Source of the DNA: Thalassolituus maritimus
GTDB taxonomy: Bacteria > Pseudomonadota > Gammaproteobacteria > Pseudomonadales > Oceanobacteraceae
Assembly: GCA_913019975.1 (NCBI GenBank)
Contig: CAJWBH010000016.1
Coordinates: 1 to 64,000, forward strand
Direction of reading: 5' to 3'
Length of the DNA stretch: 64,000 nucleotides
This document shows positions 26,705 through 36,491 of this stretch, one piece after another (the stretch's first letter is position 1; each line of letters starts with the position of its first letter). The notes beneath the pieces are model-generated. The model searched no databases. It saw only the letters and a program-made list of their open reading frames with translations, and had not been told where the DNA came from. A program made the translations under genes and the position numbers.

Positions 26705-28611
26705 GTTATTCCGGGAGTGACAGCGAATTACAGTCGTTAATAGCCAGTATTGCGGATCAACTTTGCGACACAGTTGATAATAAGTTCGACATGCACGTAT
26801 CGATCGACAGCGACGATGTGCAAGGGCAGAAGTTATCGCTACTGGTGAATTTTCTGCTGGAAAATGTACGCAGAAACATGAGCCAGCTTGAGCAATTAAA
26901 TAATCGTCTCGAGCACAAAGTAAAAGAACGAACGGAATTGCTCGATCTGGTGATTTCTGGTTCAGACGACGGTGTCTGGATCTGGTTTTTTAATCAGGAT
27001 CGTGTTGAGTTTTCGCCCAAGTGGCATGCAATGGTTGGCGAGCCAGTGACCGATGAATCTCAGGATCTGAATCACTGGCTGCAACGGGTTCATCCTCGTG
27101 ATCGTGCTGACCTTCAGGGGGCGATTAAGGCCTTGCTTGAAGGTCGGGAGAATAATCTTACCGCAGAGTATCGTATACGCCATGCTTCGGGCGGCTACCG
27201 CTGGATGCTGTGTCGCGGAGCCTGTCAGCGCGATGAAAATGGAGAGCCTACCCTGTTGGCAGGCACCCAGACAGACATTACCAGTATGCGTCTTGTAGAC
27301 CAGCGCACGGGGCTTCCTAATGAGCATTTCCTGCGTGAGCGTATGGAAGATGTGATGGATAAAGGCGCCAGTTTTTATCTGATTCTGATTGCTTTTCACC
27401 AGTTAGATTCACTCAGCGAGTCGCTGGATCATTCTGGCTTGAGTACATTGCAGGACGACGTGTCCCGTCGGCTCATAGGTACGGTCGATGTCCGTTCTGT
27501 GGTGGCTAAGATTTCCGGTAATACGTTCGCTGTTTTTGGCCAGGTACGTGGCAATGACGACCCTACCCAGCTAATGGAAGCCGAGTGCGATGCCATAGCA
27601 ACGAGTTTTTCTGAGCCTTTCCGAATCCAGTCATATGGCGATCACGTGATGAACACTGCGATTGGCGCGTTGGAAAGCACTGAGTTGGCCAACACCAGTG
27701 CTGAAGAAATGATCAATGCAGCCTGGTCAGCATTGCGCTACGCCAAGAAGCGAGGCGAAATCTGCTTTTATGATCAGCAGCACCGGGATGTCAGTGCTCG
27801 TCGTGTGTTGATTGAGCAGAAAATTCGCAGCGGTATTCGCGACGGAGGCATTGCGCCCTGGTTTCAACCAATATTTGCAGGGCGCACTAAAGCACTGGTG
27901 GGCTTTGAAGCTCTGGCACGTATGGATTGTCCCGGTGTTGGGACTGTATCCCCAGCCGAGTTTATTCCCGCAGCAGAGCAGAGTGGCTTGATGGGGGAGT
28001 TGGGAGAATGCATTCTGTCGCAGAGTATTGCTATGGCGAAGTCACTGACCGCCGGTGTGCTGCGCGGCGAGCCCTTTTATATCGGCGTGAACGTGTCAGC
28101 GATGCAGTTACTGTCGGAAGGTTTTGCATCGACGGTCTTCAGACTTCTTAACGAGCATCAGCTCAGCCCGGAGTTTCTGCGTCTTGAAGTCACCGAGTCG
28201 GTATTTGTTGGCAACATAGATATCGCCAAAACTGAGCTAAGTAAACTACGTAACGCCGGTATCAAGATCGCATTGGATGATTTTGGAACCGGATACTCAT
28301 CGCTAAGCTATCTGCGCCATTTACCGATTGATGTGTTAAAAATTGACCGTAGTTTTATTACAGACCTTGAGCAGCAGGATAGCAAAGCTGCAATTGTTGA
28401 AACCATTGTCAGCCTGGCAAGATTGCTGGAGCTGGATGTGGTGGCAGAGGGGGTTGAAACCGAAGCCGAGCTGGCGGCTCTCAACGCCATCAGTGCGATG
28501 TCAATTCAAGGATTCTATTTCAGCCGGGCTCTGCCTGAGTACGAGCTGGGACCATTGATCGAACACAATCTGAACAGCCGCAGAGTTGTGAACCTTCCTG
28601 CCCGCGTTTAG
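26701..28611 (+). CDS. PAS / degenerate GGDEF / EAL c-di-GMP phosphodiesterase
   Basis: The 636-residue soluble protein has an N-terminal helical and coiled-coil part (about 1-85), a PAS domain with PAC motif (about 86-205), a GGDEF-like domain and an EAL domain. GGDEF is replaced by SGNTF (272-276), so cyclase activity should be absent. The EAL domain looks active: EAL (403-405), VNVSAMQL, EVTES, DDFGTGYSS, KIDRSF, AEGVET and IQGFYF are all there. The start overlaps the H-NOX-like gene by four bases, suggesting that haem or NO sensing controls c-di-GMP breakdown. A terminator follows. Confidence 0.92.
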   Translation: MSYSGSDSELQSLIASIADQLCDTVDNKFDMHVSIDSDDVQGQKLSLLVNFLLENVRRNMSQLEQLNNRLEHKVKERTELLDLVISGSDDGVWIWFFNQDRVEFSPKWHAMVGEPVTDESQDLNHWLQRVHPRDRADLQGAIKALLEGRENNLTAEYRIRHASGGYRWMLCRGACQRDENGEPTLLAGTQTDITSMRLVDQRTGLPNEHFLRERMEDVMDKGASFYLILIAFHQLDSLSESLDHSGLSTLQDDVSRRLIGTVDVRSVVAKISGNTFAVFGQVRGNDDPTQLMEAECDAIATSFSEPFRIQSYGDHVMNTAIGALESTELANTSAEEMINAAWSALRYAKKRGEICFYDQQHRDVSARRVLIEQKIRSGIRDGGIAPWFQPIFAGRTKALVGFEALARMDCPGVGTVSPAEFIPAAEQSGLMGELGECILSQSIAMAKSLTAGVLRGEPFYIGVNVSAMQLLSEGFASTVFRLLNEHQLSPEFLRLEVTESVFVGNIDIAKTELSKLRNAGIKIALDDFGTGYSSLSYLRHLPIDVLKIDRSFITDLEQQDSKAAIVETIVSLARLLELDVVAEGVETEAELAALNAISAMSIQGFYFSRALPEYELGPLIEHNLNSRRVVNLPARV

Positions 28612-28621
28612 GTGCGGCCAT

Positions 28622-28650
28622 AAAAAAACCGGCGCATTCGCCGGTCTTCT
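28622..28650. terminator. Bidirectional terminator between the phosphodiesterase and mscS genes
   Basis: ACCGGCG (28628-28634) and CGCCGGT (28639-28645) form a stem with loop CATT. Seven A precede it and CTTCTTT follows, so it works well for the minus-strand mscS gene and moderately for the plus strand. Confidence 0.8.
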
Positions 28651-28666
28651 TTAGTGTGATAATAAA

Positions 28667-29500
28667 TCAGTCGTCTTTTTCCATATGCACAGATACCTGT
28701 GGGAATGGAATTTCAATGCCTTCTTCATCGAAACGAAGTTTCACTTTTTCCATCATGTCCCAGTGTACTGGCCACAAGTCCGCAGCGTTTACCCATGGGC
28801 GGCAGATAATATTCACAGACGAATCAGCCAGTTCATGGACGGCAATTTTAGGTGCTGGGTCGGCCAGAATACGCTCGTCGGCGGCACACATTTCTTCCAG
28901 GATTTTCTTCGCTTTAAGAAGGTCCGAACCGTAGCCAATACCAAACACCATGTCGACGCGGCGGGTTGGCTGCTCTGAGAAGTTGGTCATAGTGCTGGAG
29001 AAAACATTACCGTTAGGAATCGTAATAACTTTGTTGTCCGGGGTTTTCAGTCGGGTATGCAGAATGGTGATCTGCTCAACGGTACCCATTTCGCCATCGA
29101 GTTCGCAGAAGTCGCCTACTTTGAATGGACGGAACAGTATCAGCATTACGCCGGCTGCGAAGTGGGAGAGGGAATCCTTCAGTGCCAGACCAACAGCAAG
29201 ACCAGCGGCACCAAGCAGGGCGACCAGTGAGGTTGTATCAACGCCTAACTGCGATAGTGAGAAGACGATGACAAGAAGGAGGAGGACGCTGCCGATGATA
29301 TTCGCGAGGAAGTTCACCAGCATAGGCTCAAGGCTGGCTTTCTCCATAACCTTACGCGTTCCGTTAGTGACGGTACGGGCGATGATGCGGCCGATAAAGA
29401 ACACCAGAATAGCTAATACGATCTGGGTGCCCCAAGGAAGAATGTAGTCGGCCCACAGTAGCTGTGGATCAAGGTTCAGTTGTTCCCAATTGATATTCAC
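28667..29500 (-). CDS. mscS: Small-conductance mechanosensitive channel
   Basis: MscS opens on membrane tension to release solutes during osmotic downshock. The 277-residue protein has three transmembrane helices (about 22-45, 65-85 and 90-120), with the pore-lining helix rich in Gly and Ala (LVALLGAAGLAVGLALKDSL). A beta domain (FRPFKVGDFCEL...IPNGNVFSSTMTNFS) and the cytosolic vestibule to IPFPQVSVHM follow. Length and motifs match E. coli MscS. It is transcribed alone, ending in the shared terminator at 28622. Confidence 0.95.
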   Translation of the reverse strand: MNINWEQLNLDPQLLWADYILPWGTQIVLAILVFFIGRIIARTVTNGTRKVMEKASLEPMLVNFLANIIGSVLLLLVIVFSLSQLGVDTTSLVALLGAAGLAVGLALKDSLSHFAAGVMLILFRPFKVGDFCELDGEMGTVEQITILHTRLKTPDNKVITIPNGNVFSSTMTNFSEQPTRRVDMVFGIGYGSDLLKAKKILEEMCAADERILADPAPKIAVHELADSSVNIICRPWVNAADLWPVHWDMMEKVKLRFDEEGIEIPFPQVSVHMEKDD

Positions 29501-29632
29501 AAATAAATCCTTACTCCGGAGGAGGTATTGAGTATGAAAGTCTTTTTGTTCGCCAGATCATTGCGCCAAAATCATTCTGGTGCAAGCGAACCCTGACATT
29601 TTGGGGCTCAAATCAGACAGATTTATTGCGGC

Positions 29633-30715
29633 TTAGCTGTTCGCTGAAAAATCCGCCCGGTTGGCGTAGGCAAACACGTCGGAATGCATATTGGACTCTT
29701 TCAGGCCTAAAGGTTCCAATTGATCGAGGGTACCGAACACCATGTTAGGTGAGCCGCAGGCGAACATATCAACGTTTGTCAGGTTGTCAAAATCTTCGTG
29801 GATAACTTCGTAAATCCAGCCGGCGCGGCCGTTCCAGTCATCGGCGTGCTGCTGAATAATAGGATGGTAATGAAAATTGGAAAAATCGTTCTGCCAGCTT
29901 TGTGGCAACTCTGGCAGGTAGAAGCCGACTGCTGCACGGTTCGACCAATAAAGGTGAATCTCGCGCTCAGGGTCGAGCGCGAGGGTCGCTTCTATCAAAG
30001 CTTTGATTTGTGAGAACCCGGAACCAGCAGCCACCATAAGTAACGGTTGCCCTTTGCGTTGATCAAGAAAATGCTGGTTTATGTAGCAGTCGCCGGCAGG
30101 AACGGTGACACGGGCGATGACGGCTTGCTGCAGGAAGTTCACTACCTCATTTGCCTTGTCGCTGTTGGCCGCAATATGGAGCTCAATTTCCCGCGACTCT
30201 TTGCCTGTGAGGGCGCCGGGAGCAGAAGCGATGGAGTACGGTAGCTGTTCCTCGTTTGCGTCGTTTCCGATGTGCAGCATCAGATACTGCCCGGCCCAGA
30301 AGTCCGGAGCCTTGCCGGCAGGTGCGAGAAGGATTACCCGGTAAACGTCATCCGCCAGCAGCTCGACCGACTGTACCTGACAGGCAAGTGTGGCGGGCTG
30401 TTTGTGGTCCGGAGCGAATACATCGGTCATAACAATCTCAACGTCAGATTTGGGAAAAGCTACGCAGCATAATACCTGATTATCCTGCTCAAGTATTGGG
30501 TTGCCCAGCTCATTACGAAAGCCTAGTTCACCGGACAGTCGTTCGCCCATGCACACATGACAAATACCGTTCTCGCAACTTACGGGCAGAATGACACGTT
30601 GTTCGAGGGCCGCATCGGCAATGGTCTGATCAGAGCGGCAGCGAATCGTGACACCGTTCGGCTGAAAAGTGATCCGGTGCGTTCTGCCACCCTTCGGGTT
30701 GGCCGGATCACTCAT
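29633..30715 (-). CDS. Ferredoxin-fused NAD(P)H-flavin reductase-like protein
   Basis: The 360-residue protein has an N-terminal plant-type 2Fe-2S ferredoxin domain with CENGICHVC and a distal Cys near QVLCCVAF. A ferredoxin-reductase-type FAD domain ([10 protein letters not shown]) and an NAD-binding domain ([18 protein letters not shown]) with a CGSP motif near the end follow. It resembles enzymes annotated as CDP-6-deoxy-delta-3,4-glucoseen reductase. Its start overlaps the ubiD stop by four bases. In E. coli ubiD is followed by fre, so this is probably the functional counterpart with an added ferredoxin. It could supply reduced flavin, relevant to the prenylated FMN that UbiD needs, but that link is inference. 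Confidence 0.85.
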   Translation of the reverse strand: MSDPANPKGGRTHRITFQPNGVTIRCRSDQTIADAALEQRVILPVSCENGICHVCMGERLSGELGFRNELGNPILEQDNQVLCCVAFPKSDVEIVMTDVFAPDHKQPATLACQVQSVELLADDVYRVILLAPAGKAPDFWAGQYLMLHIGNDANEEQLPYSIASAPGALTGKESREIELHIAANSDKANEVVNFLQQAVIARVTVPAGDCYINQHFLDQRKGQPLLMVAAGSGFSQIKALIEATLALDPEREIHLYWSNRAAVGFYLPELPQSWQNDFSNFHYHPIIQQHADDWNGRAGWIYEVIHEDFDNLTNVDMFACGSPNMVFGTLDQLEPLGLKESNMHSDVFAYANRADFSANS

Positions 30716-32190
30716 TTCAGACCAATGTCTTTACCGATTTTCCTGACCAGTTGGTCGACGCTGTCTTTGACGTCGTCGTCCATCACAATCGGTACACCCC
30801 ATTCACGGTTGGTTTCCCCCGGCATTTTATTGGTCGCGTCTAAACCCATTTTCGAGCCGAGCCCGGACACCGGCGACGCAAAGTCGAGGTAATCGATGGG
30901 CGTATTTTCAATCATGGTGGTGTCGCGTGCGGGGTCCATGCGGGTGGTAATGGCCCAGATCACGTCTTCCCAGTTGCGGGTGTCGACGTCATCGTCGACC
31001 ACGATCACAAACTTGGTGTACATAAACTGTCGCAGGAATGACCAGACCCCCATCATTACGCGCTTGGCGTGGCCGGGGTACTGTTTCTTCATGCTGACCA
31101 CCGCCATGCGATAGGAACAACCTTCTGGCGGCAGATAGAAGTCGACGATTTCCGGAAACTGCTTTTGCAGAATCGGCACGAAGACTTCGTTCAGAGCAAC
31201 ACCCAGAATCGCGGGTTCGTCTGGTGGACGGCCGGTGTAGGTACTGTGATAGATCGGGTCTTTGCGGTGAGTAATACGCTCAACCGTAAAGACCGGGAAG
31301 TGATCCACTTCGTTGTAATACCCTGTGTGGTCCCCAAACGGACCTTCAGGGGCCATGTCGTCTGGGTGGATCACACCCTCCAGCACGATTTCAGCCGACG
31401 CCGGAACCATCAGGTTGTTGCCGATACTCTTCACCAGTTCCGTGCGTGAATCACGCAGCAGGCCAGCAAAGGCGTATTCGCTCAGGGTATCGGGCACTGG
31501 AGTGACCGCGCCCAGAATCGTCGCTGGATCTGCCCCCAGAGCCACGGTTACCGGGAAGGGTTTACCCGGGTGCTCCTGCTGCCATTCACGGAAATCAAGC
31601 GCGCCACCACGATGGCTCAACCAGCGCATGATCACGCGATTTTTACCGATGACCTGTTGGCGGTAGATACCTAGATTATGGCGCTCTTTGTGCGGGCCTT
31701 TGGTAATCACTAACGGCCAGGTAATTAGCGGGCCTGCGTCGCCAGGCCAGCAGTGCTGAACCGGAATCTTTGACAGATCGACGTCGTCGCCTTCAATCAC
31801 AATTTCCTGACATGCCGCTTTTTTCACTTCTTTCGGGCCCATGGCCAGCACTTTCTTGAAAATCGGCAGCTTCGACCAAGCATCTTTCAGGCCTTTGGGT
31901 GGCTCGGGTTCTTTCAGGAAAGCGAGCAGCTTGCCGATTTCGCGCAGCGCCTCAACGGAATCTTCACCCATCCCCATCGCCACACGTTCGGGTGTGCCAA
32001 ACAGGTTTGCCAGTACGGGCATGTCATAACCTTTGGGGTTTTCAAACAGCAGAGCGGGGCCTTTAGCGCGGAGTACGCGGTCGGCCAGTTCGGTCATTTC
32101 GAGGTGTGGGTCAACAGGCTCTTTGATACGAACCAGTTCACCGCGTTTTTCCAGTTTCTTGATGAAGTCGCGCAGGTCTGCGTATTTCAC
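30712..32190 (-). CDS. ubiD: 4-hydroxy-3-polyprenylbenzoate decarboxylase
   Basis: UbiD removes the carboxyl group of polyprenyl-4-hydroxybenzoate in ubiquinone synthesis, using prenylated FMN made by UbiX. At 492 residues it has the family length. Typical stretches are [55 protein letters not shown] and [22 protein letters not shown]. The gene is first of a two-gene unit with the flavin reductase. No ubiX is seen in the window. The 300 bases upstream carry a palindromic repeat. Confidence 0.96.
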   Translation of the reverse strand: MKYADLRDFIKKLEKRGELVRIKEPVDPHLEMTELADRVLRAKGPALLFENPKGYDMPVLANLFGTPERVAMGMGEDSVEALREIGKLLAFLKEPEPPKGLKDAWSKLPIFKKVLAMGPKEVKKAACQEIVIEGDDVDLSKIPVQHCWPGDAGPLITWPLVITKGPHKERHNLGIYRQQVIGKNRVIMRWLSHRGGALDFREWQQEHPGKPFPVTVALGADPATILGAVTPVPDTLSEYAFAGLLRDSRTELVKSIGNNLMVPASAEIVLEGVIHPDDMAPEGPFGDHTGYYNEVDHFPVFTVERITHRKDPIYHSTYTGRPPDEPAILGVALNEVFVPILQKQFPEIVDFYLPPEGCSYRMAVVSMKKQYPGHAKRVMMGVWSFLRQFMYTKFVIVVDDDVDTRNWEDVIWAITTRMDPARDTTMIENTPIDYLDFASPVSGLGSKMGLDATNKMPGETNREWGVPIVMDDDVKDSVDQLVRKIGKDIGLK

Positions 32191-32286
32191 GAGAAGCTCT
32201 CACTGTTTGAATCAGGGGGAGCATTCTAACAGCTTCGATTGAGGGAAGTAGAGGTGGGGTTAGTCAGGAGCAGGGGCGAATTTAAG

Positions 32287-32434
32287 TGATTGGGATAAAG
32301 CTCGGTAAGACACGGTAAATACATCCCTGTACGCTCGGATGCGCTATCTGACCGCCAAGGATGGCGGAAATGCCGGGGGCTGTATGGAACAGCCCCGGTC
32401 TGGCGCATACGCTTACCTCGCTGTACCCCAATCA
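32287..32434. repeat. Imperfect palindromic intergenic element, copy 1
   Basis: The 23-base ends (32287-32309 and 32412-32434) are inverted copies with four mismatches, starting TGATTGGG. The interior contains GACCGCCAAGGATGGCGG and a second hairpin, GGGGCTGT ATGGA ACAGCCCC. About 148 bases long with no coding potential, it resembles a small REP/MITE-like element. Related palindromes lie at 34698 and 56130. The whole gap 32191-32483 shows no gene. Confidence 0.6.
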
Positions 32435-32483
32435 TTTTTGTACTGGCCCATCCGCTCCCTCTCTCGAGAAGGGAGTGGCGGGG

Positions 32484-33330
32484 TTAATTAAAGAAATCAA
32501 ACGCCCAGAAGTGGTCGAAATCCGGGAAAATGCCGCTGTTCTTCTGCGATTCTTCGCGCCAGAAAGCACCATCAGCGCGCTCAACCTGTACCGGTTCTGC
32601 ATCCGGATCAGGAGACTGAACTGACGTTGTCCGACAGGTGGTTTACGACCCAGGCTTCGTTGTCGTTGCGCAGAGCGATTGCAACTGGTTCAAGGCCGAC
32701 CGGCACGCTGTGCAGCAGCTCAGGTGTTTCGCCACTGACATCAAAGACTTCCATTTTGCCGTCGGGTGTATTCAGCGCATACAGGCGAGTGTTGTCCGAG
32801 TTCAGAACCAGTGGACGAACCTGTCCGGATTCAAAGTTGGTGTAAGAACCCTGCACCTTAATATCGATGGTACCGTTGGTGTCACCATCGAGGTTGTCAC
32901 TGACGTTAAATACAATGCGGTCGTAGCCCGTGTACTCGGCATCCGGGATGTAACGCACGTTAGGTGGCGTGCCTTCGAGACGGCCATGAAGTGGTGCCTC
33001 TACGATGCTCCAGCTGAGATTATTGTCTGGCTCGCCTTCTGGCGTCAGATGCTTTGCCCGAAAGTCGATGGTGATACTCTGATTGCGGAAAGTCGTCATG
33101 GAGTACGACTTTGCCTGGGGAATCAGAAATGGTTCTACATTGCCACGGTTGCCAATGAAATCGGCAACGAACTGAAGCTTCAGTACCTGTTCAAGGCTAC
33201 CCTGTCAGGCATCGCCGTTCTTGGTTGCGTAACCTTCTACGCTGGCAGATACACCTGTAGCGGTCGTTATTAACCCCGCGCCACAGGTCAGGGCCATCGC
33301 CAGCCTGCGAGCTTTTGTTGTTATCGTCAT
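32484..33330 (-). pseudogene. Decayed surface protein with Ig-like and beta-propeller (YncE-type) segments
   Basis: Read on the minus strand, ATG 33330 opens a clear signal peptide (MTITTKARRLAMALTCGAG...GVSAS). The frame hits TGA at 33205-33207 after 41 codons. The same frame then continues for almost 200 codons through a cadherin/Ig-like segment (YIPDAEYTGYDRIVFNVSDN) into one propeller blade (NTRLYALNTPDGKMEVFDVSG, EAWVVNHLSDNVS) and stops at 32608. A shift by one base continues through DPDAEPVQVERADGAFW to a natural-looking end at TAA 32484. The parent gene was thus probably much larger and suffered an internal deletion plus an in-frame stop. It is not expected to yield a working protein. 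Confidence 0.7.
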
Positions 33331-33522
33331 TTGGTCTACCCGATGAGTCGTTTTTTTATTGTTATGACTGCGATTGAAACGCAGTGTGAGAAGGACGATA
33401 GAGGCTGTGTCCGGGGGTGAACAGAGATCCGTAACACACTGGCCGACAGGGGTACATGATCAAGGTCTTGCGCGGACATAGTGCGCCGCGGTGTAAAAAC
33501 CTGTCCGATGGTGGTCAATACT

Positions 33523-33551
33523 GTGACCTGAGTCTCTGTCTGCTTTATAAT
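33523..33551 (+). promoter_or_regulatory. Sigma-70-type promoter for the DUF423 gene
   Basis: A perfect -10 TATAAT (33546-33551) stands 17 bases after GTGACC (33523-33528), which matches four of six -35 positions. The start codon at 33576 is 25 bases further. The rest of the gap 33331-33575 shows no gene. Confidence 0.5.
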
Positions 33552-33575
33552 CGAGCTTTTTTCCGGGGAGAGACA

Positions 33576-33971
33576 ATGCGAGCCAGAGCCTGCTTGAATA
33601 CAGCCGCCGTGGCTGGATTTACTGGGGTTGCATTCGGTGCGTTTGGCGCTCATGGACTCAAGGGAGTCATTGAGCCAGAGTTGATGGCAGCGTATGAAAC
33701 CGGGGTGTTGTACCACCTGATGCATGCGGTTGTCCTGCTGGCAATGTCGGCATGGTTGTACGTGCGTCCGGCGTCCTGGATTCGTCGTAGCGCGATTATG
33801 ATGACTCTGGGGTTGATTCTGTTTAGCGGTAGTCTTTATGCCATGGCCATGACAGGACAGCGTTTTTTGGGTGTTATTACACCGTTCGGAGGCGTTAGCT
33901 GGTTGATTGCCTGGGCATTTCTGATTCTGGCGGCATTCCGCCTTCCCCAATCCCCTTCTGACAGCGAGTAA
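33576..33971 (+). CDS. DUF423 family small membrane protein
   Basis: The 131-residue protein has four transmembrane helices and the DUF423 hallmark [17 protein letters not shown] near the N-terminus, with [10 protein letters not shown] and [10 protein letters not shown] later. The family is widespread and of unknown function. ATG 33576 has GGGGAGAG upstream; the frame is open further upstream but without support. It ends five bases before trmB on the same strand, so they likely share a transcript from the promoter at 33523. Confidence 0.9.
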   Translation: MRARACLNTAAVAGFTGVAFGAFGAHGLKGVIEPELMAAYETGVLYHLMHAVVLLAMSAWLYVRPASWIRRSAIMMTLGLILFSGSLYAMAMTGQRFLGVITPFGGVSWLIAWAFLILAAFRLPQSPSDSE

Positions 33972-33976
33972 AGCGA

Positions 33977-34687
33977 GTGTCTGACACTAATCAGGTTGGC
34001 GATGCCGACAAGCCACAATATCGCCGTGGCATAAAAAGTTTTGTTATCCGGGCTGGCCGTCTTACCAAAGGTCAGCAGGGTGGCCTGGATCGCCAGTGGC
34101 CGATCATGGGGCTGGAGCTTGAGCAGGGCGAAATTGACCCGCCTGCGGTCTTTGGTCGTGATGCGCATGTTGTGCTCGAGATTGGTTACGGTATGGGTCA
34201 GTCTCTCGTACAGATGGCCGCTGCGGCGCCAGAAAAAGACTTTATCGGTGTTGAAGTACACTTGCCCGGGGTCGGCTCACTGTTGAACCTGGCGGAAGAA
34301 GCCGGTGTCACAAACCTGCGAACATACAAAGACGATGCGATTGAAGTGCTGAAGCTGATCCCTGATAACAGCATTGATACGGTTCAGTTGTTTTTTCCGG
34401 ACCCATGGCACAAGAAAAAGCACCATAAGCGCCGTATCGTACAGCCAGAATTCGCGCAGACCTTGCGACGTATCCTGAAGCCAGGTGGCGTGTTCCATAT
34501 GGCGACTGACTGGGAGAACTACGCAGAGCACATGATGGAAGTCATGGAAGCGCAGGAAGGCTACGAAAACGTTGCCGGTAAAAATGAATATGTACCGCGC
34601 CCGGAACATCGCCCGTACACCAGGTTTGAAAAGCGTGGCGAGAACAAAGGGCACGGTGTCTGGGATCTGATGTTCCGGAAAGTTTGA
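33977..34687 (+). CDS. trmB: tRNA (guanine-N7)-methyltransferase
   Basis: TrmB methylates G46 in the variable loop of tRNAs using S-adenosylmethionine. The SAM-binding motif [11 protein letters not shown], the acidic [11 protein letters not shown], the hallmark [17 protein letters not shown] and [11 protein letters not shown] are all present. The start is GTG 33977 with only a weak site; 236 residues is the normal length. It follows the DUF423 gene by five bases. A palindromic element follows it. Confidence 0.96.
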   Translation: MSDTNQVGDADKPQYRRGIKSFVIRAGRLTKGQQGGLDRQWPIMGLELEQGEIDPPAVFGRDAHVVLEIGYGMGQSLVQMAAAAPEKDFIGVEVHLPGVGSLLNLAEEAGVTNLRTYKDDAIEVLKLIPDNSIDTVQLFFPDPWHKKKHHKRRIVQPEFAQTLRRILKPGGVFHMATDWENYAEHMMEVMEAQEGYENVAGKNEYVPRPEHRPYTRFEKRGENKGHGVWDLMFRKV

Positions 34688-34697
34688 GATTATGTGC

Positions 34698-34799
34698 AGA
34701 TAGTCTGATGGGTTTCTCTGGCTCGCCGTAAACCCATCCATGGGGGCTCCGCTGTGCCATCCATGGCACAGAGGGCCAGCGAAACCCATCAGGCTATCT
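34698..34799. repeat. Imperfect palindromic intergenic element, copy 2
   Basis: The outer 27-base arms (34698-34724 and 34773-34799) are inverted copies with three mismatches. A central palindrome, TGTGCCATCCATGGCACA (34753-34770), sits inside. The element fills most of the gap between trmB and the next gene and shares the CCATCCATGG-type core with the element at 56130. Confidence 0.65.
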
Positions 34800-34826
34800 A
34801 CACGAAATGTATTTAGGAGAGAGAAA

Positions 34827-35114
34827 ATGCAGAAGAAAGATAAAGAAAAAGTATTTGGTGGTGAATGGTCGGAAGCGCAACTGCGTGAATTTCTGGTTGC
34901 CGAAAGCTACGACGGTTCAGACGCAGACTACATCGCCGTCATTCGCGCTTACCGCCACATGGTGCCGGGCACTTTTGCAGATTTTATTAAACTGTTTGCA
35001 GCCGAAGGTCACAATCTGGATGCAAAAAATGCTGACGGTGTAACTTTGCTTGAGACCATCGAATCTCATGCACAGGGCAAAGAGTACGCAGAAATTATTC
35101 GTGCCGCAGCCTGA
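34827..35114 (+). CDS. PA4642-family small conserved protein
   Basis: The 95-residue cytosolic protein matches the small Pseudomonas PA4642-type family as I recall it: KEKVFGGEWSEAQLREFLVAESYDG, then FADFIKLFAAEGHNLDAKN and a helical end. Function is unknown. AGGAGA at 34815-34820 firmly supports ATG 34827. It lies between a palindromic element and a lipoprotein gene 39 bases downstream; there is no evident operon partner. Confidence 0.8.
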   Translation: MQKKDKEKVFGGEWSEAQLREFLVAESYDGSDADYIAVIRAYRHMVPGTFADFIKLFAAEGHNLDAKNADGVTLLETIESHAQGKEYAEIIRAAA

Positions 35115-35153
35115 TCTCAGGTTGTAAAAAATACCGATTAAGCCGGAGGGCTT

Positions 35154-36029
35154 ATGAAAAAAATAAAAATATTACCACTTTCACTCATCACTCTTGCCAT
35201 GGTGGGCTGCGGTGGTGGTGGTTCTGGCTCAAGCAGTTCAGATGAGGATAACTTTCCGACAGATCTGACCTATTTTACGCTGGACGATTATCGCTCGACA
35301 GCAGAGTTGCTGCAGTTCAGAGGCGATAATGAAATTACAGGTACCTGGGTTGGTGTACGTAATAATACCTACACGGACGCTAATACCAGCGGTCCTGACT
35401 TCAAGCGTTATGAGAGTCGTCTTGAATTTCTCGTTATTCGGGAGAGTGCAGAGTATGAGAGTGGCTTTGAATTTGCCTCCTGCAATGCTGGTGGCTTCGT
35501 TGAAATTCGCAGCGTGACATCGACGGCCGTGGCTACGGTGGGCGCTGGAACGTACAGTCGTTCGGCGAATAACGTACTGACTTTGGAAGTCGAAGCTGCC
35601 GTCGCGCCGGGTGTCAGCCTGTATTCCAGCAGTGAATTTATCCGCCTGAAAGAGAGCACCGGTCGGGTAGGCTCAATGGGCTGGAATTGGGGCCCTGACC
35701 AGATTGTCACCGGCGAAGATGTTTTCTGTGCCGGATTGCACAACCTCGAAGACTCAGAAACCAAGTTGTCTGTAGCGACTACCAACGAAGACGATGGGGA
35801 TACTATTCTCGATCTGAGTACAGAGACCTACTCTTTTACTGAACGGGATATTTATTTCTTCGATGCAGTAAATAACCTTTCACATGAATCTGCCGATTCG
35901 TCTGATGATATTGGTATTACTATTACAGGACAGGATGTGTACGGCTACGATGCTGCATTCAATATCCAGCGCAGTGATTCGAATAACGATACTGTGGTAG
36001 GTAACGTCTCTGTTGAAGTTACTTTTTAA
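35154..36029 (+). CDS. Hypothetical lipoprotein
   Basis: The 291-residue product has a lipoprotein signal peptide ending AMVGC with Cys19, followed by a Gly- and Ser-rich linker (residues 20-29) and a beta-rich domain of unknown family. The domain contains two further Cys (FASCNAGG and DVFCAGLHN) that could form a disulphide. It resembles nothing I can name. The acidic, Ser/Thr/Asp-rich composition suits a periplasmic or surface protein. A GGAGG site precedes the ATG. Confidence 0.75.
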   Translation: MKKIKILPLSLITLAMVGCGGGGSGSSSSDEDNFPTDLTYFTLDDYRSTAELLQFRGDNEITGTWVGVRNNTYTDANTSGPDFKRYESRLEFLVIRESAEYESGFEFASCNAGGFVEIRSVTSTAVATVGAGTYSRSANNVLTLEVEAAVAPGVSLYSSSEFIRLKESTGRVGSMGWNWGPDQIVTGEDVFCAGLHNLEDSETKLSVATTNEDDGDTILDLSTETYSFTERDIYFFDAVNNLSHESADSSDDIGITITGQDVYGYDAAFNIQRSDSNNDTVVGNVSVEVTF

Positions 36030-36491
36030 ACATTAATGTTTAAAAATAAAAAACCCGCCCTTTACGCTTCTGGGCGGCTTCGCGATCGAAACCATTGCCC
36101 TCTGCGGGTACCATCACGCCAGAATTCGGTGCTTCGACACCGCCGGCATCTGTGGTTGGCCCGGGTTTGCCATTGATCGTACTGGTGCGACCGAACAGGC
36201 GATAGTTATGCGCTGGGATGGTGGTCAGCAGGCAGTCCCTCGGGTGTGGCTGACACACTGAACGTCAGTGCCAGTGCTGGCAATGGCACGCAGGAAACTT
36301 GGCGTACGCTCGCACATCCATGCCGTAAAGATCAGGCACTGATGATATCGATGGCCGATTGCGTCTGGTTTGGCGCAAAAGGGAGCGTCTTGTTTGGAGG
36401 CGTAGCTGAAACACTTCGTCGCAGTGGAACCTCTGGTTTCGTGGCTCAGATTGTCATAGTCTAACTGCTTTATTCCTTCAGAGTGCAAGCA
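36030..36491. other. Gene-poor gap with a 20-bp palindrome and a possible remnant
   Basis: A perfect 20-bp palindrome, TTTAAACATTAATGTTTAAA (36025-36044), overlaps the lipoprotein stop. On the minus strand 36040-36258 is open for 72 codons and reads like a protein end (LTTIPAHNYRLFGRTSTING...), but it has only a GTG start, no ribosome site and a stop just upstream. I treat it as a possible gene fragment. Nothing else is recognisable here. Confidence 0.4.

Noticed and set aside
33205-33207. In-frame TGA as selenocysteine in the propeller gene
   Set aside because: There is no conserved redox context and the gene is also broken downstream by a frame change, so ordinary decay is simpler.
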